Below are positions 9,338 through 17,460 of a stretch of 64,000 bases of DNA, in pieces. The position numbers and the translations under genes were made by a program. The notes under the pieces were generated by a model. The model did no database searches. It was not told where the DNA came from and was given only the letters and a program-made list of their open reading frames with translations. Numbering within the stretch: position 1 is the stretch's first letter; each line of letters starts with the position of its first letter. The stretch is from positions 124,001-188,000 of the forward strand of contig NZ_VTOL01000004.1 in assembly GCF_009801115.1 (NCBI RefSeq), given 5' to 3'. Source of the DNA: Dyadobacter sp. 3J3 (GTDB lineage: Bacteria; Bacteroidota; Bacteroidia; Cytophagales; Spirosomataceae).

Positions 9338-10591
9338 ATGAGTTTTAAGCGAGTTGTAATTACCGGTATGGGCGCATTGACGCCTATTGGAAATGATGTT
9401 CCTACCTATTGGAAAAATTTAGTTGCAGGCGTAAGCGGTGCTGCGCCTATAACCAGGTTTGATGCCGAGCGGTTTCGGACCCGATTTGCCTGTGAGGTTA
9501 AAGGGTTGGACATACAGGATTACATTCCGCGCCAGGAAGCTCGTAAAATGGATCCGTTTACCCAGTATGCCGTTATTGCGACTGATGAAGCAATGAAGGA
9601 CGCCGGCTTTGACGCAGATACACTTGATCTCGACAAAGCCGGTGTAATTTGGGGTTCGGGTATCGGTGGTTTAAAAACATTTGAAGACGAAGTTTTAAAC
9701 TTCTCTGATGGTGGGAGAAACCCTCGTTTTAATCCGTTCTTCATCCCGAAAATGATCGCTGACAGCGCGTCTGGAGTTCTCTCGATTCGCTATGGTTTTC
9801 GCGGGCCAACTTTCATTACTGTTTCAGCTTGTGCTTCTGCAACTAATGCTTTGATTGATGCATTTAACTATATTCGTTTGGGTATGATGAATGTATGTAT
9901 CTCGGGTGGTTCTGAGGCGGCGATTACCAATGCAGGGGTAGGTGGTTTTAATGCTTTAAAGGCATTATCGGAAAATAATGCTTCGCCTGAAACGGCTTCC
10001 AGGCCTTACGACAAGGATCGTGACGGGTTTGTTTTGGGAGAAGGTGGTGCAGCGCTGATTCTAGAAGAGTATGAACACGCGAAGGCACGAGGCGCAAAAA
10101 TTTATGCGGAAATGATCGGCGGTGGTATGTCTTCGGACGCTTACCACATTACGGCACCGCATCCGGAAGGCCGCGGCGCTTACATGGTAATGAAAAATAC
10201 CCTTGAAAATGCTGGTTTAAAACCTGAGGATATTGATTATATTAACACGCACGGTACTTCAACGCCAATAGGTGACCCTCAGGAAATAAAAGCCATTGAG
10301 AGGTTCTTTGGTGAGCATGCTTATAACATGAGTATCAGCTCAACAAAGTCCATGACCGGGCATTTGCTTGGTGGTGCGGGTGCGATTGAAGCTGCTGCCT
10401 GTATTATGGCGATCCAGGATCAGATTATTCCGCCTACGATCAACCATTTTACGGATGATCCGGAAATCAATCCCCGGTTAAATCTAACTTTTAATACAGC
10501 GCAAAAACGCAAGGTCGATATAGCCCTAAGTAATACTTTTGGTTTTGGCGGTCATAATGCTTCCGTTATTTTCAAAAGGTTCGAGGAATAA
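9338..10591 (+). CDS. fabF: Beta-ketoacyl-ACP synthase II
   Basis: A condensing enzyme that elongates acyl-ACP with malonyl-ACP in type II fatty acid synthesis. At 417 residues it has the usual length. The catalytic triad is visible: Cys165 in SACASATNA, the first His in NTHGTSTPIGD and the second in SMTGHLLGGAGA. It follows acpP by 44 bp and precedes rnc by 8 bp, consistent with one operon. Confidence 0.97.
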   Translation: MSFKRVVITGMGALTPIGNDVPTYWKNLVAGVSGAAPITRFDAERFRTRFACEVKGLDIQDYIPRQEARKMDPFTQYAVIATDEAMKDAGFDADTLDLDKAGVIWGSGIGGLKTFEDEVLNFSDGGRNPRFNPFFIPKMIADSASGVLSIRYGFRGPTFITVSACASATNALIDAFNYIRLGMMNVCISGGSEAAITNAGVGGFNALKALSENNASPETASRPYDKDRDGFVLGEGGAALILEEYEHAKARGAKIYAEMIGGGMSSDAYHITAPHPEGRGAYMVMKNTLENAGLKPEDIDYINTHGTSTPIGDPQEIKAIERFFGEHAYNMSISSTKSMTGHLLGGAGAIEAAACIMAIQDQIIPPTINHFTDDPEINPRLNLTFNTAQKRKVDIALSNTFGFGGHNASVIFKRFEE

Positions 10592-10599
10592 TTAATTTA

Positions 10600-11352
10600 T
10601 TGATTTTGGCAAAACGAATTCTTTTACCGATCCTCGCTTTATTTAGAACCGGAAGTCCTGAGGATAAGAAATTTAAGGAATCTATTGCGCATGTAATTGG
10701 CGACCGCCCTTCCAATTTGGGTGTTTACCAATTGGCATTCCGCCATACATCTGCCTCCCGTGAAACAGCGATCAAGGGTTTTCGTGAATCCAACGAAAGA
10801 CTTGAATATCTGGGTGATGCGGTTTTAGGAATGGTTGTTGCCGAATTTTTATTTACCAAATATCCCTACAAAGACGAAGGATTTCTTACGGAAATCCGTT
10901 CACGGATTGTTAACCGTGAAGCTCTTAATCAAATTTCCCGCAAGCTGGGTTTGGACAAGCTTATCGAATATGATGGAAATCGTCGTGGGATGTCCCCAAG
11001 ATCTTCCATGTATGGCGATGCACTTGAAGCATTTGTTGGAGCAATTTACCTGGATAAAGGATTTCGTTTTACACGGAAGTTTATCATCAGTAAATTATTA
11101 ACGCATTACGATCTGGACGATATTATCCAGAATAACATCAACTTCAAAAGCCTCATCATCGAATGGGCGCAACGGGAAGGAAAGGAAGTCCGCTTCGAAA
11201 TACTTGAAGAACGAGGCACGCGCCATCACCGTGAATTTATCTCCCAAATTTTAGTTAACGACGAGCCGTTCGCGGTTGGTAATGGATTTACCAAGAAAAA
11301 AGCAGAACAATCGGCATCGGAAAAAGCTTGTGAACAACTTGAATTGAAATAG
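10600..11352 (+). CDS. rnc: Ribonuclease III
   Basis: A double-strand-specific endoribonuclease that processes rRNA precursors and structured mRNAs. The signature NERLEYLGDAVLGM is at residues 65-78, and the second catalytic cluster appears as YGDALEAFVGAIYLD. A double-stranded RNA-binding domain fills about residues 175-248 (NFKSLIIEWAQREGK through FTKKKAEQSASEKAC). No in-frame ATG exists near the N-terminus, so translation must start at TTG 10600 or TTG 10606. That is 8 or 14 bp after the fabF stop, suggesting translational coupling. A long array of hairpin repeats starts about 30 bp after the stop. Confidence 0.95.
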   Translation: MILAKRILLPILALFRTGSPEDKKFKESIAHVIGDRPSNLGVYQLAFRHTSASRETAIKGFRESNERLEYLGDAVLGMVVAEFLFTKYPYKDEGFLTEIRSRIVNREALNQISRKLGLDKLIEYDGNRRGMSPRSSMYGDALEAFVGAIYLDKGFRFTRKFIISKLLTHYDLDDIIQNNINFKSLIIEWAQREGKEVRFEILEERGTRHHREFISQILVNDEPFAVGNGFTKKKAEQSASEKACEQLELK

Positions 11353-11380
11353 GTTTTTGTTTTCAATTCCATATTGATTG

Positions 11381-12600
11381 CTTTTCCGTGGATTGAAATC
11401 CACGGTTACTATGTCGGTAATGCCTACGGTATTTTTTCAGAAATTGGATCGATTTCTTTTCCGTGGATTGAAATCGACGGCTACGATGTCGGTCGTACCT
11501 ATGGTACTTTTTCGAAAATTGGATTGATTTCTTTTCCGTGGATTGAAATCGACGGCTACGATGTCGGTCGTACCTATGGTACTTTTCGGAAATCGGATTG
11601 ATTGCTTTTCCGTGGATTGAAATCCGCGGCTACCATGTCGGTCGTACCTACGGTACTTTTTCGAAAACCATGCTGATCTCTTTTCCGTGGATTGAAATCC
11701 ACGGTTACGATGTCGGTCGTACCTATGGTACTTTTCGAAAATTGGATTGATTGCTTTTCCGTGGATTGAAATCCACGGCTACCATGTCGGTCATGCCTAC
11801 GGTATTTTTTCAGAAATGGGATCGATTGCTTTCCGTGGATTGAAATCGACGGCTACGATGTCGGTCGTACCTATGGTACTTTTCGGAAATCGGATTGATT
11901 TCTTTTCCGTGGATTGAAATCCACGGTTACTATGTCGGTAATGCCTACTGTATTTTTTCAGAAATTGGATCGATTGCTTTTCCGTGGATTGAAATCGACG
12001 GCTACGATGTCGGTCGTACCTATGGTACTTTTTCGAAAATTGGATTGATTGCTTTTTCGTGGATTGAAATCCACGGCTACCATGTCGGTCATGCCTACGG
12101 TATTTTTTCAGAAATTGGCTCGATTTCTTTTCCGTGGATTGAAATCCACGGTTACGATGTCGGTCGTACCTATGGTACTTTTCGAAAATTGGATTGATTG
12201 CTTTTTCGTGGATTGAAATCCACGGCTACCATGTCGGTCATGCCTACGGTATTTTTTCAGAAATTGGATCGATTTCTTTTCCATGGATTGAAATCCACGG
12301 TTACAATGTCGGTCGTACCTACGGTACTTTTTCGAAAACCATGCTGATTTCTTTTCCGTGGATTGAAATCCACGGTTACGATGTCGGTCGTACCTACGGT
12401 ACTTTTTCGAAAACCATGCTGATTTCTTTTCCGTGGATTGAAATCCACGGTTACGATGTCGGTCGTACCTACGGTACTTTTTTCGAAAACCATGCTGATT
12501 TCTTTTCCGTGGATTGAAATCCACGGTTACAATGTCGGTCGTACCTACGGTATTTTTTTCGGAAACCATATTGATTTGTTTTCCGGTATTGAATCCATAG
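11381..12600 (+). repeat. Tandem array of about 17 palindromic 75-bp units
   Basis: The unit begins CTTTTCCGTGGATTGAAATC. It recurs with its CCGTGG at 11386, 11461, 11536, 11610, 11685, 11759, 11833, 11907, 11982, 12057 (TCGTGG), 12132, 12206 (TCGTGG), 12281 (CCATGG), 12356, 12431, 12507 and, decayed, 12583. Period is 74-76 bp. Each unit holds a hairpin with 9-bp arms and a GA loop (CCGTGGATT/AATCCACGG), then a second with 5-bp arms around TAC or TAT (GTACC/GGTAC). Three subtypes exist (tails ending near TTGGATCGATT, TTGGATTGATT or CCATGCTGATT). They partly alternate as about 150-bp dimers, as expected from unequal exchange. There are no unique spacers, so this is not CRISPR. 74- and 76-bp units break any long reading frame, so it is not treated as coding. 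Confidence 0.95.
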
Positions 12601-12643
12601 TAACAAAACAACGAAGCCGGATTCAATTCGGGCGAATAACATT

Positions 12644-12740
12644 GCCGTAGGCAAGACCGACATTGTAGCCACGGAATTTATTCCGTGGAAAAGGCGTAAT
12701 CAACGAACGCCCGTAGTGCCGTAGGTACGTCCGATACCAA
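12644..12740 (-). repeat. Inverted, decayed copies of the 75-bp unit
   Basis: Reading GCCGTAGGCAAGACCGACAT from 12644 gives the reverse complement of the second half of the array unit. It is followed by a hairpin with perfect 8-bp arms (12669-12676 with 12681-12688) and AAAAG, matching the unit's inverted CCGTGG hairpin. A further partial piece with CCGTAGGTACGTCCGATA lies at about 12720-12738. These lie in opposite orientation to the main array and are diverged. The rest of the gap, 12741-12986, is AT-rich leader DNA of the hsp20 gene, with no other feature that I can support. Confidence 0.75.
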
Positions 12741-12986
12741 TTCGTCACAAATCCCTAAAATTCAACTAAATCTCTCAGGTCAATCACCTAAATAATTGTC
12801 AGTTATTCAGTAATGCCTGGCATTTTTCGGCCATTATGTCACTTTAATTTGAGTTTTTTGAAAGAGTAAGACATTTTGTCTGTATTTTCTTGACTTTTTT
12901 ATCATCGGTACAAAATTTTTAAAAACCCTAACATACCGCAACGGTACTAAAATTTAAATCACAAAAAATAAAAACCTATAAAGACC

Positions 12987-13418
12987 ATGAGCACATTAGT
13001 TAAAACCCACTTCGCGAATCCTAAATTGTATAATGGATTTTTTGGCAAAGAAAATTTAAATGAATTTTTTGCACCAGCTTATGCCGGAAGCGTTCCAGCG
13101 GTTAATGTTGTTGAAAACAAAGAAGGTTTCAGGATTGAAGTTGCTGCACCTGGATTACAGAAAGCGGATTTCAAATTGAACCTTGAAAAAAATCAGTTGA
13201 CAATTTCGGCTCAAAAAGAGCAAAAAGAAGAAGAAATAAATGAGAAATATTCTCGCAGAGAATTTAAATATAGCTCGTTCCAAAGAACGTTCACTTTGCC
13301 AAATTCAGTAGATGGTGAAAAAATTGTGGCGGCTTATGCTGACGGAATTTTAAAAGTAGATCTTCCAAAACGCGAGGAAGCAATTGAAAAACCATTGCGT
13401 GAAATTGAAATTGCTTAA
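12987..13418 (+). CDS. Hsp20/alpha-crystallin family chaperone
   Basis: A small heat-shock protein that holds unfolding proteins in the cytoplasm. The 143-residue protein has a short N-terminal arm, then an alpha-crystallin domain from about residue 37 (PAVNVVENKEGFRIEVAAPGLQKADFKLNLE) through RTFTLPNSVDGEKIVAAYADGILKVDLPKRE, with the conserved A-x-x-x-DGIL motif. It is followed by a terminator (13432-13466), so it is probably monocistronic. No CIRCE element was seen upstream. Confidence 0.95.
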   Translation: MSTLVKTHFANPKLYNGFFGKENLNEFFAPAYAGSVPAVNVVENKEGFRIEVAAPGLQKADFKLNLEKNQLTISAQKEQKEEEINEKYSRREFKYSSFQRTFTLPNSVDGEKIVAAYADGILKVDLPKREEAIEKPLREIEIA

Positions 13419-13431
13419 AATTTAATTTGGG

Positions 13432-13466
13432 AAAAGGCGTTATTTGTCATGAATAACGCCTTTTTT
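13432..13466 (+). terminator. Rho-independent terminator after hsp20
   Basis: A 13-bp perfect stem, AAAAGGCGTTATT with AATAACGCCTTTT, encloses a 7-nt loop and runs into a T tract. Confidence 0.9.
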
Positions 13467-13501
13467 GCTATATAAAAGATTAATAATTAGTGGGAATTAT
13501 G

Positions 13502-13531
13502 TTTTAGTGAATTTTCAGATTCATACCTTTG
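13502..13531 (+). promoter_or_regulatory. Possible promoter of the DegP-type protease gene
   Basis: TACCTTTG at 13524-13531 matches the Bacteroidota -7 box TAnnTTTG exactly. A TTTTAG at 13502 lies 18 bp upstream in the -33 position. The protease ATG is at 13617, giving a leader of about 80 nt. Confidence 0.4.
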
Positions 13532-13616
13532 TTAAAATATGTTAAATGGCTTTACAAAGGGAATAATTTGTAGGTTCGTTTACGTTATTTGTTCAATATA
13601 GTTCTAACCCCAACAT

Positions 13617-15161
13617 ATGGAAATGAAAACAAACTGGAAAGCTTTGGTATTGGTTGGGCTGCTTTCGAGCGCATCAACTCTGGCAGGCTTTAAACTTTTA
13701 AGTTCAAGTAGTGATCGGGATGTTATTTTTAAGGAATCACCTTCGGAGTCACTAGCACGTTTCACATCAACAGGTGCACCGGCTGGCGCTCCGGGTGACT
13801 TTGTATATGCAGCAGAGGCAACTACGCCAACGGTAGTCCATATTAAATCTACGATGACAAGAACGTCACGGGGTAGCCAGGGAGACATTCCGGATATTTT
13901 CCGTGATTTCTTTGGAGATGATTTTGGAGGCGGAGGTTCTCGTGGGCCTCAATCGTCGGAAGCGTCAGGGTCAGGTGTTGTAATTTCTGCTGACGGATAT
14001 ATTGTAACTAATAATCACGTGGTTGAAGGCGCTCAGGAGTTGGAAGTTACTTTATCAAATAAAAGTAAATTTCGTGCAAAAGTAGTTGGTGCAGATCCTT
14101 CGACAGATATTGCTGTAATTAAAATTGAAGCCAAAAATCTCCCTGCTATAACTTTTGGCAGTTCTGATGCTGTAAAAGTAGGAGAGTGGGTAGTAGCGGT
14201 TGGTAATCCGTTTAATTTGGAATCAACGGTAACGGCCGGGATTATAAGTGCAAAGGGACGTGGATTGGGAATCATTGGTCAGTCGCAAAATCGTCGTGGT
14301 AATGCAACACCTACTTCGGCCACAACCGGAGATGTTCCTTTGGAATCTTTTATTCAGACGGATGCAGTTGTTAACCCAGGAAACAGCGGTGGCGCATTAG
14401 TAAATTTGAAAGGGGAATTGATTGGTATCAATACGGCAATTGCCAGTCCAACTGGAAGTTTTGCAGGTTATGCTTTTGCAGTTCCTTCAAGTATTGTTAA
14501 AAAAGTTTCGGGCGATTTAATCAAATTTGGAAATGTTCAGCGTGGATATTTAGGTATTTCACTTGATGAACTCGACAGTCGTAAAGCGGAAGAATATGGT
14601 GTGAAAGTAAATGACGGTGTATACGTTCGTGATTTCACGGAAAATAGCGCGGCGAAAGCGGGTGGAGTTACCAAAGGTGACGTGATCGTGAAAGTGGATG
14701 GCATGAACACACATTCAATTCCTGAATTACAGCAGTCAATTGGTTTGCACAAACCTGGCGATAAAGTTACCGTGACTGTAAACCGTAATGGAGCCGAGAA
14801 AGATTTAAGCGTTACATTGCGGAACCGCACAGGCGGTGCAGAAGCTTTGAAACGCGACGAGTCAGCCGTGGTTACGAGTGTATTAGGAGCGCAGTTTGGA
14901 AATATCAGTGATCAGGAAAAACAACGTCTTACACGCTACAAAGTGGAAGGTGGCGTGAAAGTACTTTCAATTGATGGTGGAAAACTTGCCAGGACAGGCG
15001 TTGAAGAAGGTTTTATTATTACCAAAGTAAATGGTAAACCAGTGAAATCAGTCAAAGAACTCGAAGCTTCACTTGCTGGAAAATCAGATTCGATGGTTCA
15101 GTTTGAAGGTTTATATATTGATGCTCCTTATGATGTTTATTCATTCGGATTTAGATTTTAA
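13617..15161 (+). CDS. DegP/HtrA-type periplasmic serine protease
   Basis: A chaperone-protease that degrades misfolded envelope proteins. The 514-residue protein starts with a membrane anchor or signal (KALVLVGLLSSASTLAGF). A trypsin-like domain carries the triad His134 (TNNHVVEG), Asp164 (STDIAVIKI) and Ser257 (NPGNSGGALV). Two PDZ domains follow (about residues 310-400, starting QRGYLGISLDEL, and 420-505). A glycine-rich loop at about 90-116, before the protease domain, fits the LA-loop region. The gene is isolated, with its own promoter candidate and a strong bidirectional terminator downstream. Confidence 0.95.
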   Translation: MEMKTNWKALVLVGLLSSASTLAGFKLLSSSSDRDVIFKESPSESLARFTSTGAPAGAPGDFVYAAEATTPTVVHIKSTMTRTSRGSQGDIPDIFRDFFGDDFGGGGSRGPQSSEASGSGVVISADGYIVTNNHVVEGAQELEVTLSNKSKFRAKVVGADPSTDIAVIKIEAKNLPAITFGSSDAVKVGEWVVAVGNPFNLESTVTAGIISAKGRGLGIIGQSQNRRGNATPTSATTGDVPLESFIQTDAVVNPGNSGGALVNLKGELIGINTAIASPTGSFAGYAFAVPSSIVKKVSGDLIKFGNVQRGYLGISLDELDSRKAEEYGVKVNDGVYVRDFTENSAAKAGGVTKGDVIVKVDGMNTHSIPELQQSIGLHKPGDKVTVTVNRNGAEKDLSVTLRNRTGGAEALKRDESAVVTSVLGAQFGNISDQEKQRLTRYKVEGGVKVLSIDGGKLARTGVEEGFIITKVNGKPVKSVKELEASLAGKSDSMVQFEGLYIDAPYDVYSFGFRF

Positions 15162-15206
15162 TTAGCTTCTGGCGATTAGGATATTAGCTGTTAGAAGTCG
15201 CTGATA

Positions 15207-15260
15207 AATAGATAAAAAAATAAGTCCTGGAATTTTCCAGGACTTATTTTTTTATCTATT
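15207..15260. terminator. Bidirectional terminator, perfect 26-bp palindrome arms
   Basis: Bases 15207-15232 and 15235-15260 are perfect reverse complements around a TT centre. The core is TAAGTCCTGGAA and both sides have A/T tracts, so it can end transcripts from either side. It lies between the convergent DegP-type and pseudouridine synthase genes. Confidence 0.93.
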
Positions 15261-15284
15261 GTTATTGAAAAAGCTTATTGAATT

Positions 15285-17186
15285 TTAAAGCATAAACTTC
15301 AATCTTACAACTTCTTTTTCACTTAGGAAACGCCATTTTCCGCGAGGTAGATCTTTCTTGTCTAATCCTGCAAAAACGGTACGATCCAGTTTTTGAACTT
15401 CATAACCAAGGTGTTCGAACATACGACGAACGATACGGTTTTTCCCATTGTGAATTTCCAATCCAACAACCATGGCATCCGCAGTAACGATTCCTACTTC
15501 ATCAGGTTTCACAAAACCGTCTTCAAGTTCTAAGCCGGCCTGAAGTAGTTCGAAATCTTCTGTTGTGATCGGTTTATCAAGTTCAGCCTGATAAATTTTC
15601 TTGATTCCGTTTGATGGGTGCGTCAACTTTTCAGCCAGTTCTCCATCATTTGTCATCAAAAGCAACCCGGTTGTATTTCTATCCAAACGTCCTACCGGGT
15701 AAATACGCTCAAAACAAGCTCCTTTGATCAAATCCAAAACTGTTTTACGTTCCTCTGGATCGTCAGTTGTGGTAATGTAATCTTTCGGTTTGTTAATCAA
15801 CACATAAACCAGTTTCTCGCGGCTCAATGCTTTTTTACCAAATTTAACTACATCAGATGGATCAACTTTATGACCCATTTCTGTAACTACTTTTCCATTT
15901 ACAGAAATTTGTCCCGATGCAATCAAATCATCAGCTTCACGACGAGAACAAATACCGGCGTTGGCAATATATCGGTTCAAACGCATTTCAGAACTTTCTT
16001 CCTTGCGTTTTTTCGCCCCTGGTTTTTTATCGTAACCACTTAAATTATAACGCGGTGCCGTTTCAAATCTTCCAACACGACGGTTTGCGGCATCTTCAAC
16101 AGCACGCGTCTCGGTCGTTGGGTCTTGATCAACTACCTCTTCGAAATCACTTTTTTTTTTAAAAGCTGGCTTTTCGTGTCTGCCGTTTGAAGGAGTTGGT
16201 TTGAAAGCACGTGGTGCGTCGCTGCTTCTTTCTGAACGAGGTTTACCGAAACCTGGTCTGTCAAAACTTCTTCCTTCGGATCTTTCTCTTGGAGCAAATT
16301 CACCTCTTGGTCTATCCTGACCGGGTCTGTCCTGACCGGGTCTGAATTCGCGAGAATCTCCGTCTGATGAACGTGATCTATCAAATGCAGGTCTGTCTTG
16401 ATTAGGTCTGTCAGACCCGGATCTTTCAAAGCGAGGCTTATCGAAGCTTCTTCCTTCAGATCTTTCTCTTGGTCTGTCCTGACCGGGAGCAAATTCACCT
16501 CTTGGCTTGAAACCACGGGAATCCCCATCACGGTCCGAAGAACGTGGTTTGTCGAATGAAGGACGATCTGAGCCAGATCTTTCAAAACGCGGCTTATCAA
16601 AACTTCTTCCTTCTGATCTTTCTCTTGGTGCAAATTCACCTCTTGGCTTAAATTCACGAGAATCTCCATCACGATCTGAAGAACGCGGTTTGTCGTAAGA
16701 TGGTCTGTCCTGACCTGATCTTTCCGGTCTGTCAGAACCGGATCTTTCAAAACGCGGCTTATCAAAACGCGGCTTATCAAAACTTCTACCTTCTGATCTT
16801 TCTCTTGGTGCAAATTCACCTCTTGGTTTGTCAAAAGAAGGTCTATCAGAACCTGATCTTTCTGGTCTTCCAGAACCTGATCTGTCAAAACGCGGTTTCT
16901 CGAAACCTGGTTTTGAAAAGCCTGGCTTACCGAAATTCGGTTTGTCGTAACGTGGACGTTCTGAGTCGAAGCGAGGTTTGTCTCCGCTCGGTCTGTCGCT
17001 ATAAGATCTTGATGATTCTGCGCTTGGGCTTGCAGCTCTTAGGCTGGATTTTTTAATACTTGGCTTGCTGAAGCGGCTTTCTGCCTCCGGACGTTTTTTA
17101 CCAAATGGGCGGCCAGAAGCACTTGCACTTCTTCCTGGAGGACGCGAAGAGCTCGCATCACTCGATTTTGTTATTCTTTTTCTCAT
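15285..17186 (-). CDS. Pseudouridine synthase, RluB/RsuA family, with long disordered N-terminus
   Basis: Isomerises a uridine in rRNA; by family, probably 23S rRNA. The enzyme core is only the last 233 residues. It has an S4 RNA-binding domain from residue 401 (MRLNRYIANAGICSRREADD), then the synthase domain with catalytic Asp in GRLDRNTTGLLL (about residue 502) and KNRIVRRMFEHLGY. The first 400 residues are low complexity, rich in Arg, Ser, Asp, Pro and Phe. They carry four copies of a GEFAP..RERSEGRSFDKPRFE block and many DRPxxDKPR repeats, probably an RNA-binding disordered tail. The DNA there is repetitive, which creates long but spurious antisense frames. Confidence 0.9.
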   Translation of the reverse strand: MRKRITKSSDASSSRPPGRSASASGRPFGKKRPEAESRFSKPSIKKSSLRAASPSAESSRSYSDRPSGDKPRFDSERPRYDKPNFGKPGFSKPGFEKPRFDRSGSGRPERSGSDRPSFDKPRGEFAPRERSEGRSFDKPRFDKPRFERSGSDRPERSGQDRPSYDKPRSSDRDGDSREFKPRGEFAPRERSEGRSFDKPRFERSGSDRPSFDKPRSSDRDGDSRGFKPRGEFAPGQDRPRERSEGRSFDKPRFERSGSDRPNQDRPAFDRSRSSDGDSREFRPGQDRPGQDRPRGEFAPRERSEGRSFDRPGFGKPRSERSSDAPRAFKPTPSNGRHEKPAFKKKSDFEEVVDQDPTTETRAVEDAANRRVGRFETAPRYNLSGYDKKPGAKKRKEESSEMRLNRYIANAGICSRREADDLIASGQISVNGKVVTEMGHKVDPSDVVKFGKKALSREKLVYVLINKPKDYITTTDDPEERKTVLDLIKGACFERIYPVGRLDRNTTGLLLMTNDGELAEKLTHPSNGIKKIYQAELDKPITTEDFELLQAGLELEDGFVKPDEVGIVTADAMVVGLEIHNGKNRIVRRMFEHLGYEVQKLDRTVFAGLDKKDLPRGKWRFLSEKEVVRLKFML

Positions 17187-17348
17187 TAGGAATGCAGTAT
17201 CACTACTGGATTTTGTTTCCTCTCTACAAACTTGTTGTTACTTCGGTTAGTGATTTTGATGACCGTTGTCATAACAAAATGCCACTAAAACGCATTTACA
17301 AACGTATCTGATGTTCAGAGTACTATGTGTTATTTATGTTTTGAAATG

Positions 17349-17356
17349 CAAAGATA
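17349..17356 (-). promoter_or_regulatory. Possible -7 box for the pseudouridine synthase gene
   Basis: CAAAGATA on the plus strand reads TATCTTTG on the minus strand, an exact TAnnTTTG match about 160 bp before the start codon. No good -33 box is visible. The 274-bp gap 17187-17460 otherwise shows only AT-rich divergent leader sequence. Confidence 0.3.
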
Positions 17357-17460
17357 CACTAATTTTTATTACTAAATATTTTCATTTGTTTTATCCGAAA
17401 TGTGTCATTGCGACGTTACTAATGATCGTTACCCGATATTCATTAAATATTGCACGTCCT

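Noticed and set aside
11381..12600. CRISPR array
   Set aside because: Units are contiguous with no unique spacers, the repeated part is the whole 75 bp and no cas gene is near.
11374..12626. Open frames of 70-172 residues on both strands across the 75-bp repeats
   Set aside because: A 75-bp period is divisible by three, so repeats keep frames open by chance. Units of 74 and 76 bp break each frame, frames exist on both strands and there is no start signal or known domain.
16133..16888. Long 251-residue alternative minus-strand frame inside the pseudouridine synthase gene
   Set aside because: It lies on the same strand in another frame within the low-complexity region, reads as repetitive Asp/Leu/Val text without a domain, and is a shadow of the DRP/DKP repeats.
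17311..17460. Upstream extension of the acetoacetyl-CoA ligase gene
   Set aside because: The added 50 residues match no family part, whereas ATG 17461 gives the normal length.
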